Shown here: positions 16,665-25,452 of the stretch, in pieces | Layout: each line of letters starts with the position of its first letter | Position numbering within the stretch: position 1 is the first letter of the stretch | From: Romboutsia weinsteinii | GTDB lineage: Bacteria; Bacillota; Clostridia; Peptostreptococcales; Peptostreptococcaceae | Assembly: GCF_002250835.2 (NCBI RefSeq) | Contig: NZ_NOJY02000023.1 | Span: forward strand, 1 to 50,585 | Length of the DNA stretch: 50,585 nucleotides | Reading direction: 5' to 3' | Position numbers and translations under genes: made by a program | The notes under the pieces: generated by a model | Told to the model about the DNA's origin: nothing | The model's input: the letters and a program-made list of their open reading frames with translations, nothing else | Databases searched by the model: none

Positions 16665-18293
16665 TTAATTACTTCCAGACTGTTGTGCTATAACTTGTTG
16701 TGCTATATTTACAGCATGGTCTGATACTCTTTCTAGATTAGTTATTATATCTAAGTAGATAACTCCATTGTCTATACTACAAAGACTATTATTTAATCTA
16801 TGCATGTGATTTGCTCTACAAGATTTCTCCATCATATCAACTTGTTCTTCCATTTTAATAACTTTACAAGCTAGATCAATATTATCAGTTCTCATTGCTT
16901 CTAAAGAATATGTATATGCTGATATAACCTTATCGTACATATCTTTAAGCTCTGATTTTCCTTGATCAGAGAATAATACTTTTGCATCTATAGCGCTTTG
17001 TGCTAACTCAGCAATATTTTCTGCATGATCTCCAATTCTCTCTATATCATTAACTGTATTAAATAAAGCATCTACAACTTCTCTAGATTCTTCATTTAAA
17101 GGTGCCTTTGATAATTTAAGTAGATAACTTAGTATTGCTTTTTGTAATTGATTTATAAGTTTTTCTTTCTTTAAACTTTTCTCTATATGTTCAGTAGAAT
17201 GTTCAAACATACCTTCCATAGCTGAATTTAAACTCTCCTTGGATTTCTCACCCATTCTTAGAGTTTCTTTAACTGTATTAGCCAAAGCTATTGATGGAGT
17301 CTCTATCATTCTATCATCTAAGTATTTTACTGTTCTAATTTCATCCATATCTGCACTAGTTTCATCTTCTGGAACTAATTTAACTGCAAGTTTTATTATA
17401 TACTTAGTAAATGGTATTAATAATAAAACTGATATGATGTTAAATAAAGTATGTGTATTTGCTATTTGCCTTGCTACATTTGTTGGATCTATAGATGTAA
17501 CTAAGCTTACTACTGGTTTATTTAAGAATATTAAGAATACAGCTGTACCTAATACATTAAATATTAAGTGAAGCATAGCTGCTCTTCTAGCATTTTTATT
17601 TGCTCCAACACTCGATATTAAAGATGTAACACAAGTTCCTATATTTTGACCATATAATATTGGTAGTGCTGCAGATAAAGGTATTAACCCTCCTGATGCT
17701 AAAGCTACCAGCATACCCATCGATGCACTTGAACTTTGTACTATTGCAGTTATACCAAATCCTAGTAAAAGTCCTAGTAAAGGATATTTTCCAAATGTGA
17801 TTAGTAGATCAGTAAATCCTTGGAAGTCTTTTAAAGGTTCAACTGCTGCCTTCATAAAGTCCATACCTGTAAATAAGATACCAAACCCTATAAGTATTTC
17901 CGCTAAATGTTTTGTTTTTGCTTTTTTTCCAAATAAATATAATATGATACCTATTCCTAATGCTACTGGAGCTAGTCCATTTAAATTAAATGATACCAAT
18001 TGAGCAGTTATTGTAGTCCCAATATTTGCACCCATTATAACTCCTGCAGCTTGTGGTAAGGTCATTATTCCTGCATTTACAAACCCTACAACCATTACTG
18101 TCGTTGCACTAGAACTTTGTATTACCGCTGTAACCAATGCTCCAACTACAACTCCCATTATTAAGTTACTTGTAAGTAGCTCTATTATCTTCTTTAACTT
18201 AGTACCTGCTGATTTTTCTAGTGCTTCTCCCATAAGGTTCATACCATATAAGAATAAACCTAGTCCTCCCATCAGACTTATCACAATTTCCAA
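16665..18293 (-). CDS. Na+/phosphate symporter with PhoU-like tail
   Basis: Protein of 542 residues of the Na/Pi cotransporter (NptA/YjbB, PF02690) family. Two inverted membrane repeats each carry the QSSSA substrate motif (VIQSSSATT and IVQSSSASM), preceded by GLGLFLYGMNLMGEAL. From about residue 340 a cytosolic PhoU-like four-helix region follows (NDIERIGDHAENIAEL, NLERVSDHAVNIAQQ). It is a secondary phosphate transporter; PhoU tails are thought to tune its activity. Start is TTG at 18293 behind AGGAGG; an ATG inside the site is closed by an immediate stop. A strong PhoP-type hexamer array lies about 85 bases upstream, so uptake rather than export under phosphate limitation is the likely role. 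Confidence 0.9.
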   Translation of the reverse strand: MEIVISLMGGLGLFLYGMNLMGEALEKSAGTKLKKIIELLTSNLIMGVVVGALVTAVIQSSSATTVMVVGFVNAGIMTLPQAAGVIMGANIGTTITAQLVSFNLNGLAPVALGIGIILYLFGKKAKTKHLAEILIGFGILFTGMDFMKAAVEPLKDFQGFTDLLITFGKYPLLGLLLGFGITAIVQSSSASMGMLVALASGGLIPLSAALPILYGQNIGTCVTSLISSVGANKNARRAAMLHLIFNVLGTAVFLIFLNKPVVSLVTSIDPTNVARQIANTHTLFNIISVLLLIPFTKYIIKLAVKLVPEDETSADMDEIRTVKYLDDRMIETPSIALANTVKETLRMGEKSKESLNSAMEGMFEHSTEHIEKSLKKEKLINQLQKAILSYLLKLSKAPLNEESREVVDALFNTVNDIERIGDHAENIAELAQSAIDAKVLFSDQGKSELKDMYDKVISAYTYSLEAMRTDNIDLACKVIKMEEQVDMMEKSCRANHMHRLNNSLCSIDNGVIYLDIITNLERVSDHAVNIAQQVIAQQSGSN

Positions 18294-18377
18294 AGTTACA
18301 TCCTCCTTAAGAGATAATTATCTTGTATATCAAATTATTACGCCTATTGTATTTTATCAAATCTTGGAGGTGATTAG

Positions 18378-18434
18378 TGTTAAAATTATGTTAAATATTA
18401 ATTCTATGTTACCATTTCGTTAAATCTATGTTAA
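18378..18434 (-). promoter_or_regulatory. Probable PhoP box array of the Na/phosphate symporter
   Basis: On the minus strand hexamers occur at exact 11-bp steps: TTAACA (18434), TTAACG (18423), GTAACA (18412), TTAATA (18401); then TTAACA at 18394 and TTAACA at 18383, again 11 apart. It is the clearest of the three arrays in the window. It ends about 85 bases before the symporter start and touches the 3' end of the upstream FAD gene. Candidate -10 elements TAAAAT and TACAAT follow. Confidence 0.68.
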
Positions 18435-20030
18435 TTATATATTTGCATATTTTTGTATAATTTTTTCTGCACATTTTATCCCATCTACCGCCGCTGTAAC
18501 TATACCTCCTGCATATCCTGCACCTTCACCACATGGGTATAGATTCTTAGTATTTACAGATTCTAAAGTGTTTTCGTCTCTAACAATTCTTATAGGTGCT
18601 GAAGATCTTGTTTCAACTCCAGTTAATACAGCATCATGCATTGCAAACCCACTTAACTTATGATCAAGAGATGCTAATGCTTCCTTCATAGTATCAGTTA
18701 CAAATGCAGGTAAGCATTCTCTTAAATCTACAAACTCATACCCTGGCTTATACGAAGGATCTACATTACCAATACTTGTAGATACTTTATCATTTAGGAA
18801 GTCTCCCACTAATTGGACTGGTGCATTATAATTTTTTCCGCCTAACTCATAAGCTAATCTTTCATATTTCTCTTGGAATGCAATACCTGCTAAAGGATCA
18901 TCACTTCCAAAATCATCTGGCAGAACATTTACTAAAAATGCACTATTTGCATTATCCTCATCTCTAGCATGCTCACTCATACCATTAGTTACTACTTCAA
19001 ACTCATTTGATGCAGAAGCTATAACAGTTCCTCCTGGACACATACAGAAGCTATAAGCGGTTCTACCATTTGAGGTATGTTCTATAAGTCTATAGTCAGC
19101 TGCACCTAATCTTGGGTGATTATAAAACTCTTTGTATTGAGATTTATTTATTAGCTCTTGAGGATGTTCTATTCTAGCACCTATTGCAAATGGTTTTTGA
19201 ATAATTCTAACACCTCTTTTATGTAACATCTTGTAAGTATCTCTAGCACTATGACCTATGGCTAAAATCACTGCTTCTGTATCTACAGTCTCTTTATCAT
19301 TTATTATTACTGATTTTATTTCATTATTCTCAAGTACTATATCAGTTACTTTTGCATCAAACTTAACATCTCCACCAAGTCTGATTATTTCATTTCTAAT
19401 ATTTTTAACAACACCTTTTAGTATGTCTGTACCCACATGTGGCTTATAAGAGTACAATATTTCATCTGGTGAACCAAAGTTTACAAGCTCTTCTAAGACC
19501 TTTCTACATCTAATATCTTTTATCCTTGTTGTAAGTTTTCCGTCCGAAAAAGTTCCCGCTCCACCTTCTCCGAATTGCACGTTTGAGTTACTCTTAAACT
19601 TTCTATTTGTCCAGAAATCTTCAATATCTCTACTTCTATTATCTACATCTAGACCTCTCTCTAATAATAAAGGATTGTATCCCTTTTGAGCTAACAATAA
19701 GGCTGCAAATAATCCAGCTGGACCACTGCCTATTATTACGGGTCTATTTTTAAGGTCCTCATTTCCCATTTGAACACCTAAGTATTTTGTTTCTTTTATT
19801 TTTACTACATCCTTAGGATTTCTTTTTATAATACTTTCTTCATTTTTTACTTCAGCATCTACAGTATATACAAAATCAATTTTACCTCTTTTTCTTGCAT
19901 CTATAGACTCTTTATAAATATAGTACTTAACTAACTGATTTTCTTTTATTTTCAATTTATTTAAGACATGTTTCTTTATTACAGAAACATCTTCATCTAT
20001 GCTTAGTTTTATATTCGATATTCTTAGCAT
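18435..20030 (-). CDS. FAD-dependent oxidoreductase (COG2509-type dehydrogenase)
   Basis: Flavoprotein of 531 residues of the group annotated as NAD(P)/FAD-dependent oxidoreductase. The first ~90 residues form a small basic N-terminal domain. The FAD-binding GSGPAG is at residues 101-106 (VIIGSGPAGLFAALLLAQKG). The family motif GEGGAGTFSDGKLTTR follows, then VILAIGHSARDTY, MCPGGTVIASASNE and the C-terminal CGEGAGYAGGIVTAAVDG, which closes the FAD site. The substrate of this family is not known to me. ATG at 20030 follows GAGAGGATG. The neighbours give no pathway. Confidence 0.85.
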   Translation of the reverse strand: MLRISNIKLSIDEDVSVIKKHVLNKLKIKENQLVKYYIYKESIDARKRGKIDFVYTVDAEVKNEESIIKRNPKDVVKIKETKYLGVQMGNEDLKNRPVIIGSGPAGLFAALLLAQKGYNPLLLERGLDVDNRSRDIEDFWTNRKFKSNSNVQFGEGGAGTFSDGKLTTRIKDIRCRKVLEELVNFGSPDEILYSYKPHVGTDILKGVVKNIRNEIIRLGGDVKFDAKVTDIVLENNEIKSVIINDKETVDTEAVILAIGHSARDTYKMLHKRGVRIIQKPFAIGARIEHPQELINKSQYKEFYNHPRLGAADYRLIEHTSNGRTAYSFCMCPGGTVIASASNEFEVVTNGMSEHARDEDNANSAFLVNVLPDDFGSDDPLAGIAFQEKYERLAYELGGKNYNAPVQLVGDFLNDKVSTSIGNVDPSYKPGYEFVDLRECLPAFVTDTMKEALASLDHKLSGFAMHDAVLTGVETRSSAPIRIVRDENTLESVNTKNLYPCGEGAGYAGGIVTAAVDGIKCAEKIIQKYANI

Positions 20031-20073
20031 TTTGCATCCTCTCTAACATATATATTTTTTATTTTAAATTATA

Positions 20074-20098
20074 AAAGCTAGGATTAATACCTAGCTTT
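20074..20098 (-). terminator. Weak terminator-like hairpin
   Basis: AAAGCTAGG and CCTAGCTTT, a 9-bp perfect stem with a 7-base loop; the minus-strand T tract is interrupted (TTTTATAATTT). It lies about 130 bases after the 125-residue gene and upstream of the FAD gene. Confidence 0.5.
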
Positions 20099-20180
20099 CT
20101 ATAAATATAACACCCATATTCTCTTTTTTAGGATTATCTTCTTTTATAGATTGCATTTTAGTATTTATACTTAAATACAT
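20091..20180 (-). CDS. Possible 29-residue ORF, doubtful
   Basis: An ATG at 20180 opens 29 codons (MYLSINTKMQSIKED at the start) ending at a TAG inside the following hairpin. The position just before a terminator and after the 125-residue gene is like that of a small last gene. However, no convincing ribosome binding site precedes the ATG. It may simply be the 3' untranslated part of the upstream transcript. Confidence 0.2.
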   Translation of the reverse strand: MYLSINTKMQSIKEDNPKKENMGVIFIES

Positions 20181-20227
20181 CTCTATATGGTGTTATATTT
20201 TCAGTTCAGACTTAGTTTTATACTCTC

Positions 20228-20605
20228 CTAGTCTTTTTTTGTTATAAGTCCTCTTATAACTTTCATATTATTAAATACCTTCTCTAAGAAATTCTCAGCT
20301 TCTTCATTATCTAAAAGTGCTATTTCAAGATTTTGGTCTTCTTTTATACCTTTAGATCTACAGTATTCTTTTGCAACTTCTACTAATTCATTCTTTTGAG
20401 TTATATCTAAATCAAACTCTTTGTAATCTATTATTATGTATTGTTTAATGTTGTTTAAACTCTCTTCATTATATCCTATCTCTATATGATAAATAACAGC
20501 ATATAAGTTACTTGGATTTTCTTCTCCATTGTATACAGGTACTGCTGGATTGGATTTTATATAATTTGTTGATACTGCAACTGCATTTCCTAAACTAAGA
20601 CTCAT
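20228..20605 (-). CDS. Conserved-looking protein of unknown function (125 residues)
   Basis: I do not recognise a family. The protein is soluble, with no signal peptide or membrane segment. The N-terminal half looks like beta strands (NLYAVIYHIEIGYNEESLNNIKQYIIIDYKEFDL in outline), followed by helices rich in Glu and Lys (ELVEVAKEYCRSKG, NEEAENFLEKVFNNMK). One cysteine. Codon use and base composition match the neighbours, and GAGGG precedes the ATG at 20605, so it is a real gene. It lies between the SEC-C gene (terminated at 20711-20740) and the FAD gene; neither suggests a role. Confidence 0.75.
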   Translation of the reverse strand: MSLSLGNAVAVSTNYIKSNPAVPVYNGEENPSNLYAVIYHIEIGYNEESLNNIKQYIIIDYKEFDLDITQKNELVEVAKEYCRSKGIKEDQNLEIALLDNEEAENFLEKVFNNMKVIRGLITKKD

Positions 20606-20710
20606 AAGTATCCCTCTTTTCTATATATTATATATATCTACTATTTTATACATTATTCGAATATATTAAAACCCATTTTCATAATTTAAAATATTTTTTT
20701 TAATAAAAAT

Positions 20711-20740
20711 TAAGGAATCATATATATACATGATTCCTTA
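20711..20740 (-). terminator. Terminator of the SEC-C gene
   Basis: Perfect 10-bp stem TAAGGAATCA / TGATTCCTTA with a 10-base AT loop, followed on the minus strand by ATTTTTATT. Confidence 0.8.
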
Positions 20741-20757
20741 GTCTTTATATCTAGCTA

Positions 20758-21783
20758 TTATATTTTAAGATCCTTGTATCTTTTACCTAAAGTACTTGGA
20801 CTTATATCATATTTTTTAGATATTTGAGCTTGAGTTACAGTTTGTCCACTTTCTTTCTTTATGTGGTACTCTACAGCTGCTGCCCATCCATTCTCAGAAC
20901 CTTTTACTTCGCCTTGAGATTCTTTAAATGATTTCCAGAATGCGATGCATGCATCTACATCTTCTTTGTCTGCATTATTTCTGATCATGCTACATACATT
21001 ACAATCATCTTCAACTACTTCACCTTGTTGACTAGATTTTTGCTCTCTTTGATTCTTAAGATGCTCTGCAACAGTTGGATCTAATAATTGTTGGATATAC
21101 TTGTATAATATGTGTGTATGATGTATTAAGAATGTCTTAATATCTTTATATATATCTTCATATTGAGCAAATAAAGTAGTTATATCATTTGCTATAACAT
21201 CTTTAACTGATTCAGATATACTTATAGTTATGTCAATTAATATACTAACATCTTCTATAGTTACCATTCTTGCTATCATACAATCTCCTACATTAAAATC
21301 TTTTAGTAGGTTTACATCATCAGTGTGAACTTCTTGCTTAGTTAAACAATCTTCTAGTAATACTTTTCCATCTAGTATTTCTTTTACTTCGTAAATACTT
21401 ACATAAGATTCAAATAGACTTCTTAATATGTCCATTTCAACTTTATTTAAGTTCATCTTATTCTCTTCAAAGAATTCTACAGTCATAACTTTTTTATCTT
21501 CCATTATATGGTCTTGTATAAAATAAGTGTTGAAGAATCTTTCGAATTTTTCGCTTGTATTTTCATTTTCTACTATATAGAACATTTCCTTAGCTTTTTC
21601 ACGCTCTGAATTAAACTTATCTTGTTGTGCAAACTTATATATTTTTGTATATAATTCTGAGTATTGTTTTTGAGAAAGTACTATCTTTCTTCCAGCTCTT
21701 TCTAAAACAACATCTTTATTTAAACAACATCTTTTATATTTTTTGCCACTTCCACAGGGGCATAACTCATTTCTCCCTAACAA
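20758..21783 (-). CDS. SEC-C zinc-motif protein with C-terminal helix-turn-helix-like segment
   Basis: Protein of 341 residues. The N-terminus carries the SEC-C zinc motif (LGRNELCPCGSGKKYKRCC), as found at the end of SecA and in many stand-alone proteins. The long middle part is helical and unfamiliar. Near the C-terminus a second CxxC (DDCNVCSMIRN) and a segment TVTQAQISKKYDISPSTLGKRYKDL look like a helix-turn-helix of the kind that reads DNA. So it may be a regulator or a protein linked to secretion or translation; the function is unknown. Start is uncertain: a GTG at 21795 is part of the AAAGGAG site, so I prefer the TTG at 21783 just before LGRNE. It follows the pil operon with no clear terminator between. 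Confidence 0.78.
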   Translation of the reverse strand: MLGRNELCPCGSGKKYKRCCLNKDVVLERAGRKIVLSQKQYSELYTKIYKFAQQDKFNSEREKAKEMFYIVENENTSEKFERFFNTYFIQDHIMEDKKVMTVEFFEENKMNLNKVEMDILRSLFESYVSIYEVKEILDGKVLLEDCLTKQEVHTDDVNLLKDFNVGDCMIARMVTIEDVSILIDITISISESVKDVIANDITTLFAQYEDIYKDIKTFLIHHTHILYKYIQQLLDPTVAEHLKNQREQKSSQQGEVVEDDCNVCSMIRNNADKEDVDACIAFWKSFKESQGEVKGSENGWAAAVEYHIKKESGQTVTQAQISKKYDISPSTLGKRYKDLKI

Positions 21784-22025
21784 TGTAACGGTCACTCCTT
21801 TGTTTCTAAATTAAAGTACAATTTATAATTATATCATTTTTTTTGATATAGTTCTATAATTATAGCGTTATTTTATTTATTTAACCTAAATTATTTAAGT
21901 TATAATATAATTTTTCTATATGTTTTGTCCATATTCCTTTGATTTTATGTATAAATCATAATATTTATTTACCTATATTTATATACAAATTGATATAAAA
22001 CTTGTACTTTATGTATATATGTATT

Positions 22026-22508
22026 TTACTTGACACTAATCGTCATCATGCACTCTACAGAATCCGTGGTAACCAAGCCTTCTTCTTCTGTATTTTCACT
22101 AGGGATACTATTAATTTCTACCATATTTATCGACTTTTCCATATTCAATTTTTTTAATGCTTCATTAATTTGAAACACATTATATATACTTCCATTTATT
22201 TTCATTTCTACATTGATACTTTCTTTTCCGTTATCATCTAAATATACCGATTTATTTATATAATCTATATTAGCTAGACTATTTATTTCTTTTTCTACTT
22301 TTAGCAATATATCATCTTCTAAACTTTCATTTTGTACATTATTTAACTTATTCTCCTTAGTATTTTCAGATAATATAATTTCTTTTTCATAACTTAAATT
22401 GTCTATCTTATTTTTCATAGGATTTATTATAATTATATCTACGGATATCATCAATATAGAAATAAGTAAAATTGCTAGCAGATATTTATCTTTTTTACTT
22501 ATCTTCAT
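22026..22508 (-). CDS. pilO: PilO-like type IV pilus assembly protein
   Basis: Protein of 160 residues: one N-terminal membrane helix (about residues 9-27, YLLAILLISILMISVDIIII), a coiled segment (KIDNLSYEKEIILSENTKE), then an extracytoplasmic alpha/beta domain. This is the shape of PilO/GspM, which with PilN forms the alignment complex linking the cytosolic PilM to the cell surface. The sequence itself is weakly conserved, so the call leans on size, topology and position after pilM and pilN. The ATG at 22508 lies one base after the pilN stop (TAA-A-ATG) with AGGTGATT in front; an upstream GTG is part of that site. Confidence 0.72.
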   Translation of the reverse strand: MKISKKDKYLLAILLISILMISVDIIIINPMKNKIDNLSYEKEIILSENTKENKLNNVQNESLEDDILLKVEKEINSLANIDYINKSVYLDDNGKESINVEMKINGSIYNVFQINEALKKLNMEKSINMVEINSIPSENTEEEGLVTTDSVECMMTISVK

Positions 22509-22509
22509 T

Positions 22510-22953
22510 TTAATCACCTAACTCATATGTTAAATTAAATAAATAGTTACTTTCTTGTTTTTTTATGTGGTTTATCGAAAGATTCTTAATAGATTCTTCT
22601 CTCTTAATATTTTCTAAAATATTTAAGTCTTCACACACTCCATCAATATTCGCTATATTTCCATTTATACTTAATTTTGATATATTACTAATACCTAGTA
22701 AGTCGTATATTTTTCGTACCTTTTCTAAGCTTATAAATGTAATGTAATTACCATTTGCACCATTACTTTCAGGAACAACTTCTTCCTTGATATTACTATT
22801 TACAAAACTGTCTAAATCCTTAATAGTACTAATTCCATTATAAATTTCAAGTATCATATACATCATTACTATCATACATATCATTACAAAAAATTTATTA
22901 CCATTTCGGATCTTATAGTATTTAAAAAAGTTTATATTTACAGATTTCCTCAT
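22510..22953 (-). CDS. pilN: PilN-like type IV pilus assembly protein
   Basis: Protein of 147 residues with a short cytosolic head (MRKSVNINFFKYYKIRN), a membrane helix (about 20-40, FFVMICMIVMMYMILEIY) and an outer domain. The head is where PilN proteins hold PilM; the motif VNINFF resembles the INLLP-type N-terminal peptide of the family. It starts one base after the pilM stop and ends one base before pilO. The assignment rests on order and topology more than on residue identity. Confidence 0.72.
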   Translation of the reverse strand: MRKSVNINFFKYYKIRNGNKFFVMICMIVMMYMILEIYNGISTIKDLDSFVNSNIKEEVVPESNGANGNYITFISLEKVRKIYDLLGISNISKLSINGNIANIDGVCEDLNILENIKREESIKNLSINHIKKQESNYLFNLTYELGD

Positions 22954-22954
22954 T

Positions 22955-23794
22955 TTAAATAATCATTCCTATACTATTTATATAATTAATATTCTCTTCA
23001 TAAACTTCATCTATGTGACTTTGTACTTTTATATTTTCTTTTAAACTTAATATTTTGGTCTCATATTTATCTGATAGAATCTCATTGAATAATTCTAGCC
23101 TTTCTCCATAATAAAATATATCTTTATTTTGATTCAGTAATCCTTTAGCAAATTCATATGATTGAAAATTTTTTTGTAATATGTATGACTCTTGTATTGT
23201 TCTGTTTTTAGCTATATTCAGAATAAAATCATTTCTTTTTTCTTCAATAAATATAGCTTCTTGACCAAATTCTTTAATGATATCTAGATTTATTATTTTT
23301 TGAAGTATATTTAAATTAATATTTAATGCCTTGGCTCTTAGCTTCAGCTGCTTACAAACAAGCATACAAGTATCTATTATAATCTTTGGAAAAAGTATTA
23401 CTTGTAAATCCAAATCCTCGTCATTTGAATTTAGTACATTATATTTAACTACGTAATTCTTAATATCAATCGGTATATATTGAGTAATCTCATTCTCTAT
23501 CATACCGAATATATCTTTTCTTTTCTTAATATTTGGTATTTTTATATTTCGAACTATAACATTTTCATTCTGTAAATTAAAGTATATATCTTTGTATGAT
23601 TTATTAGTATTTTGCAATTCATCCTTGAGAATATTATTTATTTTCTCTAAGTAACTTTTATTGTTATAACTAATAGATCCTTCCTCAAATAATCGGTATA
23701 CTGATTTATCTATATGTATGCTTCTATTGTACTTTCTAATAAAATTAAGCTTTACGTAATCATCATTTAAATCTAAAGTAATTATATTTTTAAT
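22955..23794 (-). CDS. pilM: PilM-like actin-fold pilus protein, apparent ATT start codon
   Basis: Cytosolic protein of 279 residues. Opening xKNIITLDLNDDYVKLNFI matches phosphate-1 of the actin-like PilM fold, and QYIPIDIKNYVVKY is the PilM-type Y.P....Y motif. A TTG at 23617 is the first standard start codon, but the frame is open another 59 codons upstream. There a perfect AGGAGG (23802-23807) sits 7 bases before an ATT codon at 23794, and no ATG, GTG or TTG is near. I therefore place the start at ATT; the TTG start would remove the actin-like beginning. PilM would bind PilN and join the motor to the inner-membrane complex. It lies 60 bases after the prepilin gene. Confidence 0.78.
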   Translation of the reverse strand: MKNIITLDLNDDYVKLNFIRKYNRSIHIDKSVYRLFEEGSISYNNKSYLEKINNILKDELQNTNKSYKDIYFNLQNENVIVRNIKIPNIKKRKDIFGMIENEITQYIPIDIKNYVVKYNVLNSNDEDLDLQVILFPKIIIDTCMLVCKQLKLRAKALNINLNILQKIINLDIIKEFGQEAIFIEEKRNDFILNIAKNRTIQESYILQKNFQSYEFAKGLLNQNKDIFYYGERLELFNEILSDKYETKILSLKENIKVQSHIDEVYEENINYINSIGMII

Positions 23795-23854
23795 AAAATA
23801 ACCTCCTATATTATCTAAAACAAATAAATTAGTACATTAAGCAATTAATTAACA

Positions 23855-24238
23855 CTACTTATCTTTAGGATATAACTGAGTATCTCCCAATTTAACAGTC
23901 ACATCACTATTTGAAACATTTACTGTAAAGTCCTTATTATCTTCGCTTTGAGGCTTTGGTATAGTAGGTAAATATCCCTTTGATTTTAGAGTATTCAATT
24001 TTATTACATTGCCTGATGAAACCAAATCTTCTACTTTATCATTTATCGCCAGACTTGTAGCTGTAGCAATATTAGCAGCACTTACATAGTCTGCATTAAG
24101 TTTCGCGCTCTCCTGTGCCTTACTATATTTAACTATAGCTACACTAGATAATATCCCTAATATAGCTACCACCACTACCATTTCAACTAATGTAAACCCG
24201 CACCTTTTCTTTAACTTCTTCATTTCAATTTTAATCAT
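23855..24238 (-). CDS. Type IV prepilin (major pilin-like)
   Basis: Protein of 127 residues with a class III/type IVa prepilin signal: KKLKKRCG|FTLVEMVVVVAILG. Cleavage and N-methylation would be after G14 at F15; the conserved +5 glutamate is E19. A hydrophobic helix then builds the pilus core, followed by a small C-terminal domain (about 70 residues after the helix) without a cysteine pair. A pre-peptide cysteine (C13) directly before the glycine is unusual. The ATG at 24238 follows GGAGGA. It is the only pilin in the locus. Corresponds by position to what I recall as PilA3 of the second C. difficile pilus cluster. Confidence 0.88.
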   Translation of the reverse strand: MIKIEMKKLKKRCGFTLVEMVVVVAILGILSSVAIVKYSKAQESAKLNADYVSAANIATATSLAINDKVEDLVSSGNVIKLNTLKSKGYLPTIPKPQSEDNKDFTVNVSNSDVTVKLGDTQLYPKDK

Positions 24239-24267
24239 ATTTTACTTTTCCTCCATTATATTTTTAT

Positions 24268-25452
24268 TTAAATCGTATTAATTAAATCAAACATAGGAGT
24301 AAGCATAATCAAAATCCCTCCACCTACTATGATTCCAATTATCGCAATTATTGCCGGTTCTAAAAGTCTTATAATCTGCTCTATTGTAGTATCTAATTCA
24401 TTATCATAAAATTCAGTTATAGCTTGTAATGTATTATCCAATTTCCCACTTTCTTCACCTATACTCACCATAGATATAAATAAATTAGGAAATATATTTG
24501 ATAACTCCAATGAGCTGCTTATAGAATTCCCTCTCCTCAAACTTTCACTAGATAGTAAGATTTGCTCATACGCAAAGTCATTGTCTATAACTTTAGATGA
24601 TATATCTATGGCATCCATTATCTGTACTCCACTGCTCAGTAGTATTAGTAGCGATCTAGAAAATCTACTTACTATAACCAGCTGATTTATATCTCTTACT
24701 ATCGGAATCTTAAACTTAATCTTATTGATAAAGTACCTTGCCTTAACACTTGTAATTATGTAAAACACTATAGAAAGTAGTAGCACTATAGATATTGATG
24801 TAATATATATTAAATTTTCTCTTACGAATAAAGATACGTTTATTAAGAGTTTCGTCATTATAGGTGGTTCTATTCCATTACCTAAGAAACTCTCAGCAAA
24901 ATTTGGAATTACCTTTATCAACATAAATAGCATAACCACAAAAGATGATGCCATTAGTATTATTGGATATGTCATAATTCCCAATATTTTATTTTTCAAC
25001 TTATATTCTTTATTATAGTAGTCAGATAAATTGTTCATTACTTTATCTAAGCTTCCACTCACTTCTCCTGCTCTTACCATACTTATGAAAAAATTCGAGA
25101 ATAACTTTGTGTTTTTGAATGAATCCGTTATAGAATTTCCTTTTTGAATGTGATTTGATATTTTTAATAATATTTTACTTATTTTACTACTCGATTGCTT
25201 TTCTAATATACTTAGCAACTTGGTGACCTCGCACCCTGATTCTAGTAAAATTGCAATTTGCTTGCATATGATGTGTGTGTCCTTATCTTTTACTCTTTTA
25301 TTCTTTATGTAACTATTATATTTTTTTACTCTTACTAATTTTAACTTATTTTTTATTGCATAATTATCTACTTCATTTTTAGATTCTAGGTCTAACTTGA
25401 TAACTTTTCTATTTCTATCTTCATCGTAAACTACACATCTATAAGTACTCAT
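24268..25452 (-). CDS. pilC: Type IV pilus inner-membrane platform protein PilC/GspF
   Basis: Protein of 394 residues with two homologous GspF domains (about 60-180 and 255-385) and three membrane helices (about 160-185, 210-235, 365-390). The first domain has the motif KQIAILLESGCEVTKLLSIL and the second SRFSRSLLILLSSGVQIMDAI, the typical R-L-G repeats. It is turned by the PilB ATPase to insert pilin subunits. The gene overlaps the end of pilB by 14 bases, showing tight coupling; ATG at 25452. Confidence 0.93.
   Translation of the reverse strand: MSTYRCVVYDEDRNRKVIKLDLESKNEVDNYAIKNKLKLVRVKKYNSYIKNKRVKDKDTHIICKQIAILLESGCEVTKLLSILEKQSSSKISKILLKISNHIQKGNSITDSFKNTKLFSNFFISMVRAGEVSGSLDKVMNNLSDYYNKEYKLKNKILGIMTYPIILMASSFVVMLFMLIKVIPNFAESFLGNGIEPPIMTKLLINVSLFVRENLIYITSISIVLLLSIVFYIITSVKARYFINKIKFKIPIVRDINQLVIVSRFSRSLLILLSSGVQIMDAIDISSKVIDNDFAYEQILLSSESLRRGNSISSSLELSNIFPNLFISMVSIGEESGKLDNTLQAITEFYDNELDTTIEQIIRLLEPAIIAIIGIIVGGGILIMLTPMFDLINTI

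Noticed and set aside
22955..23794. pilM as a truncated or frameshifted gene
   Set aside because: The frame is intact to a stop-free upstream extension ending at a perfect ribosome binding site; only the start codon is non-standard.
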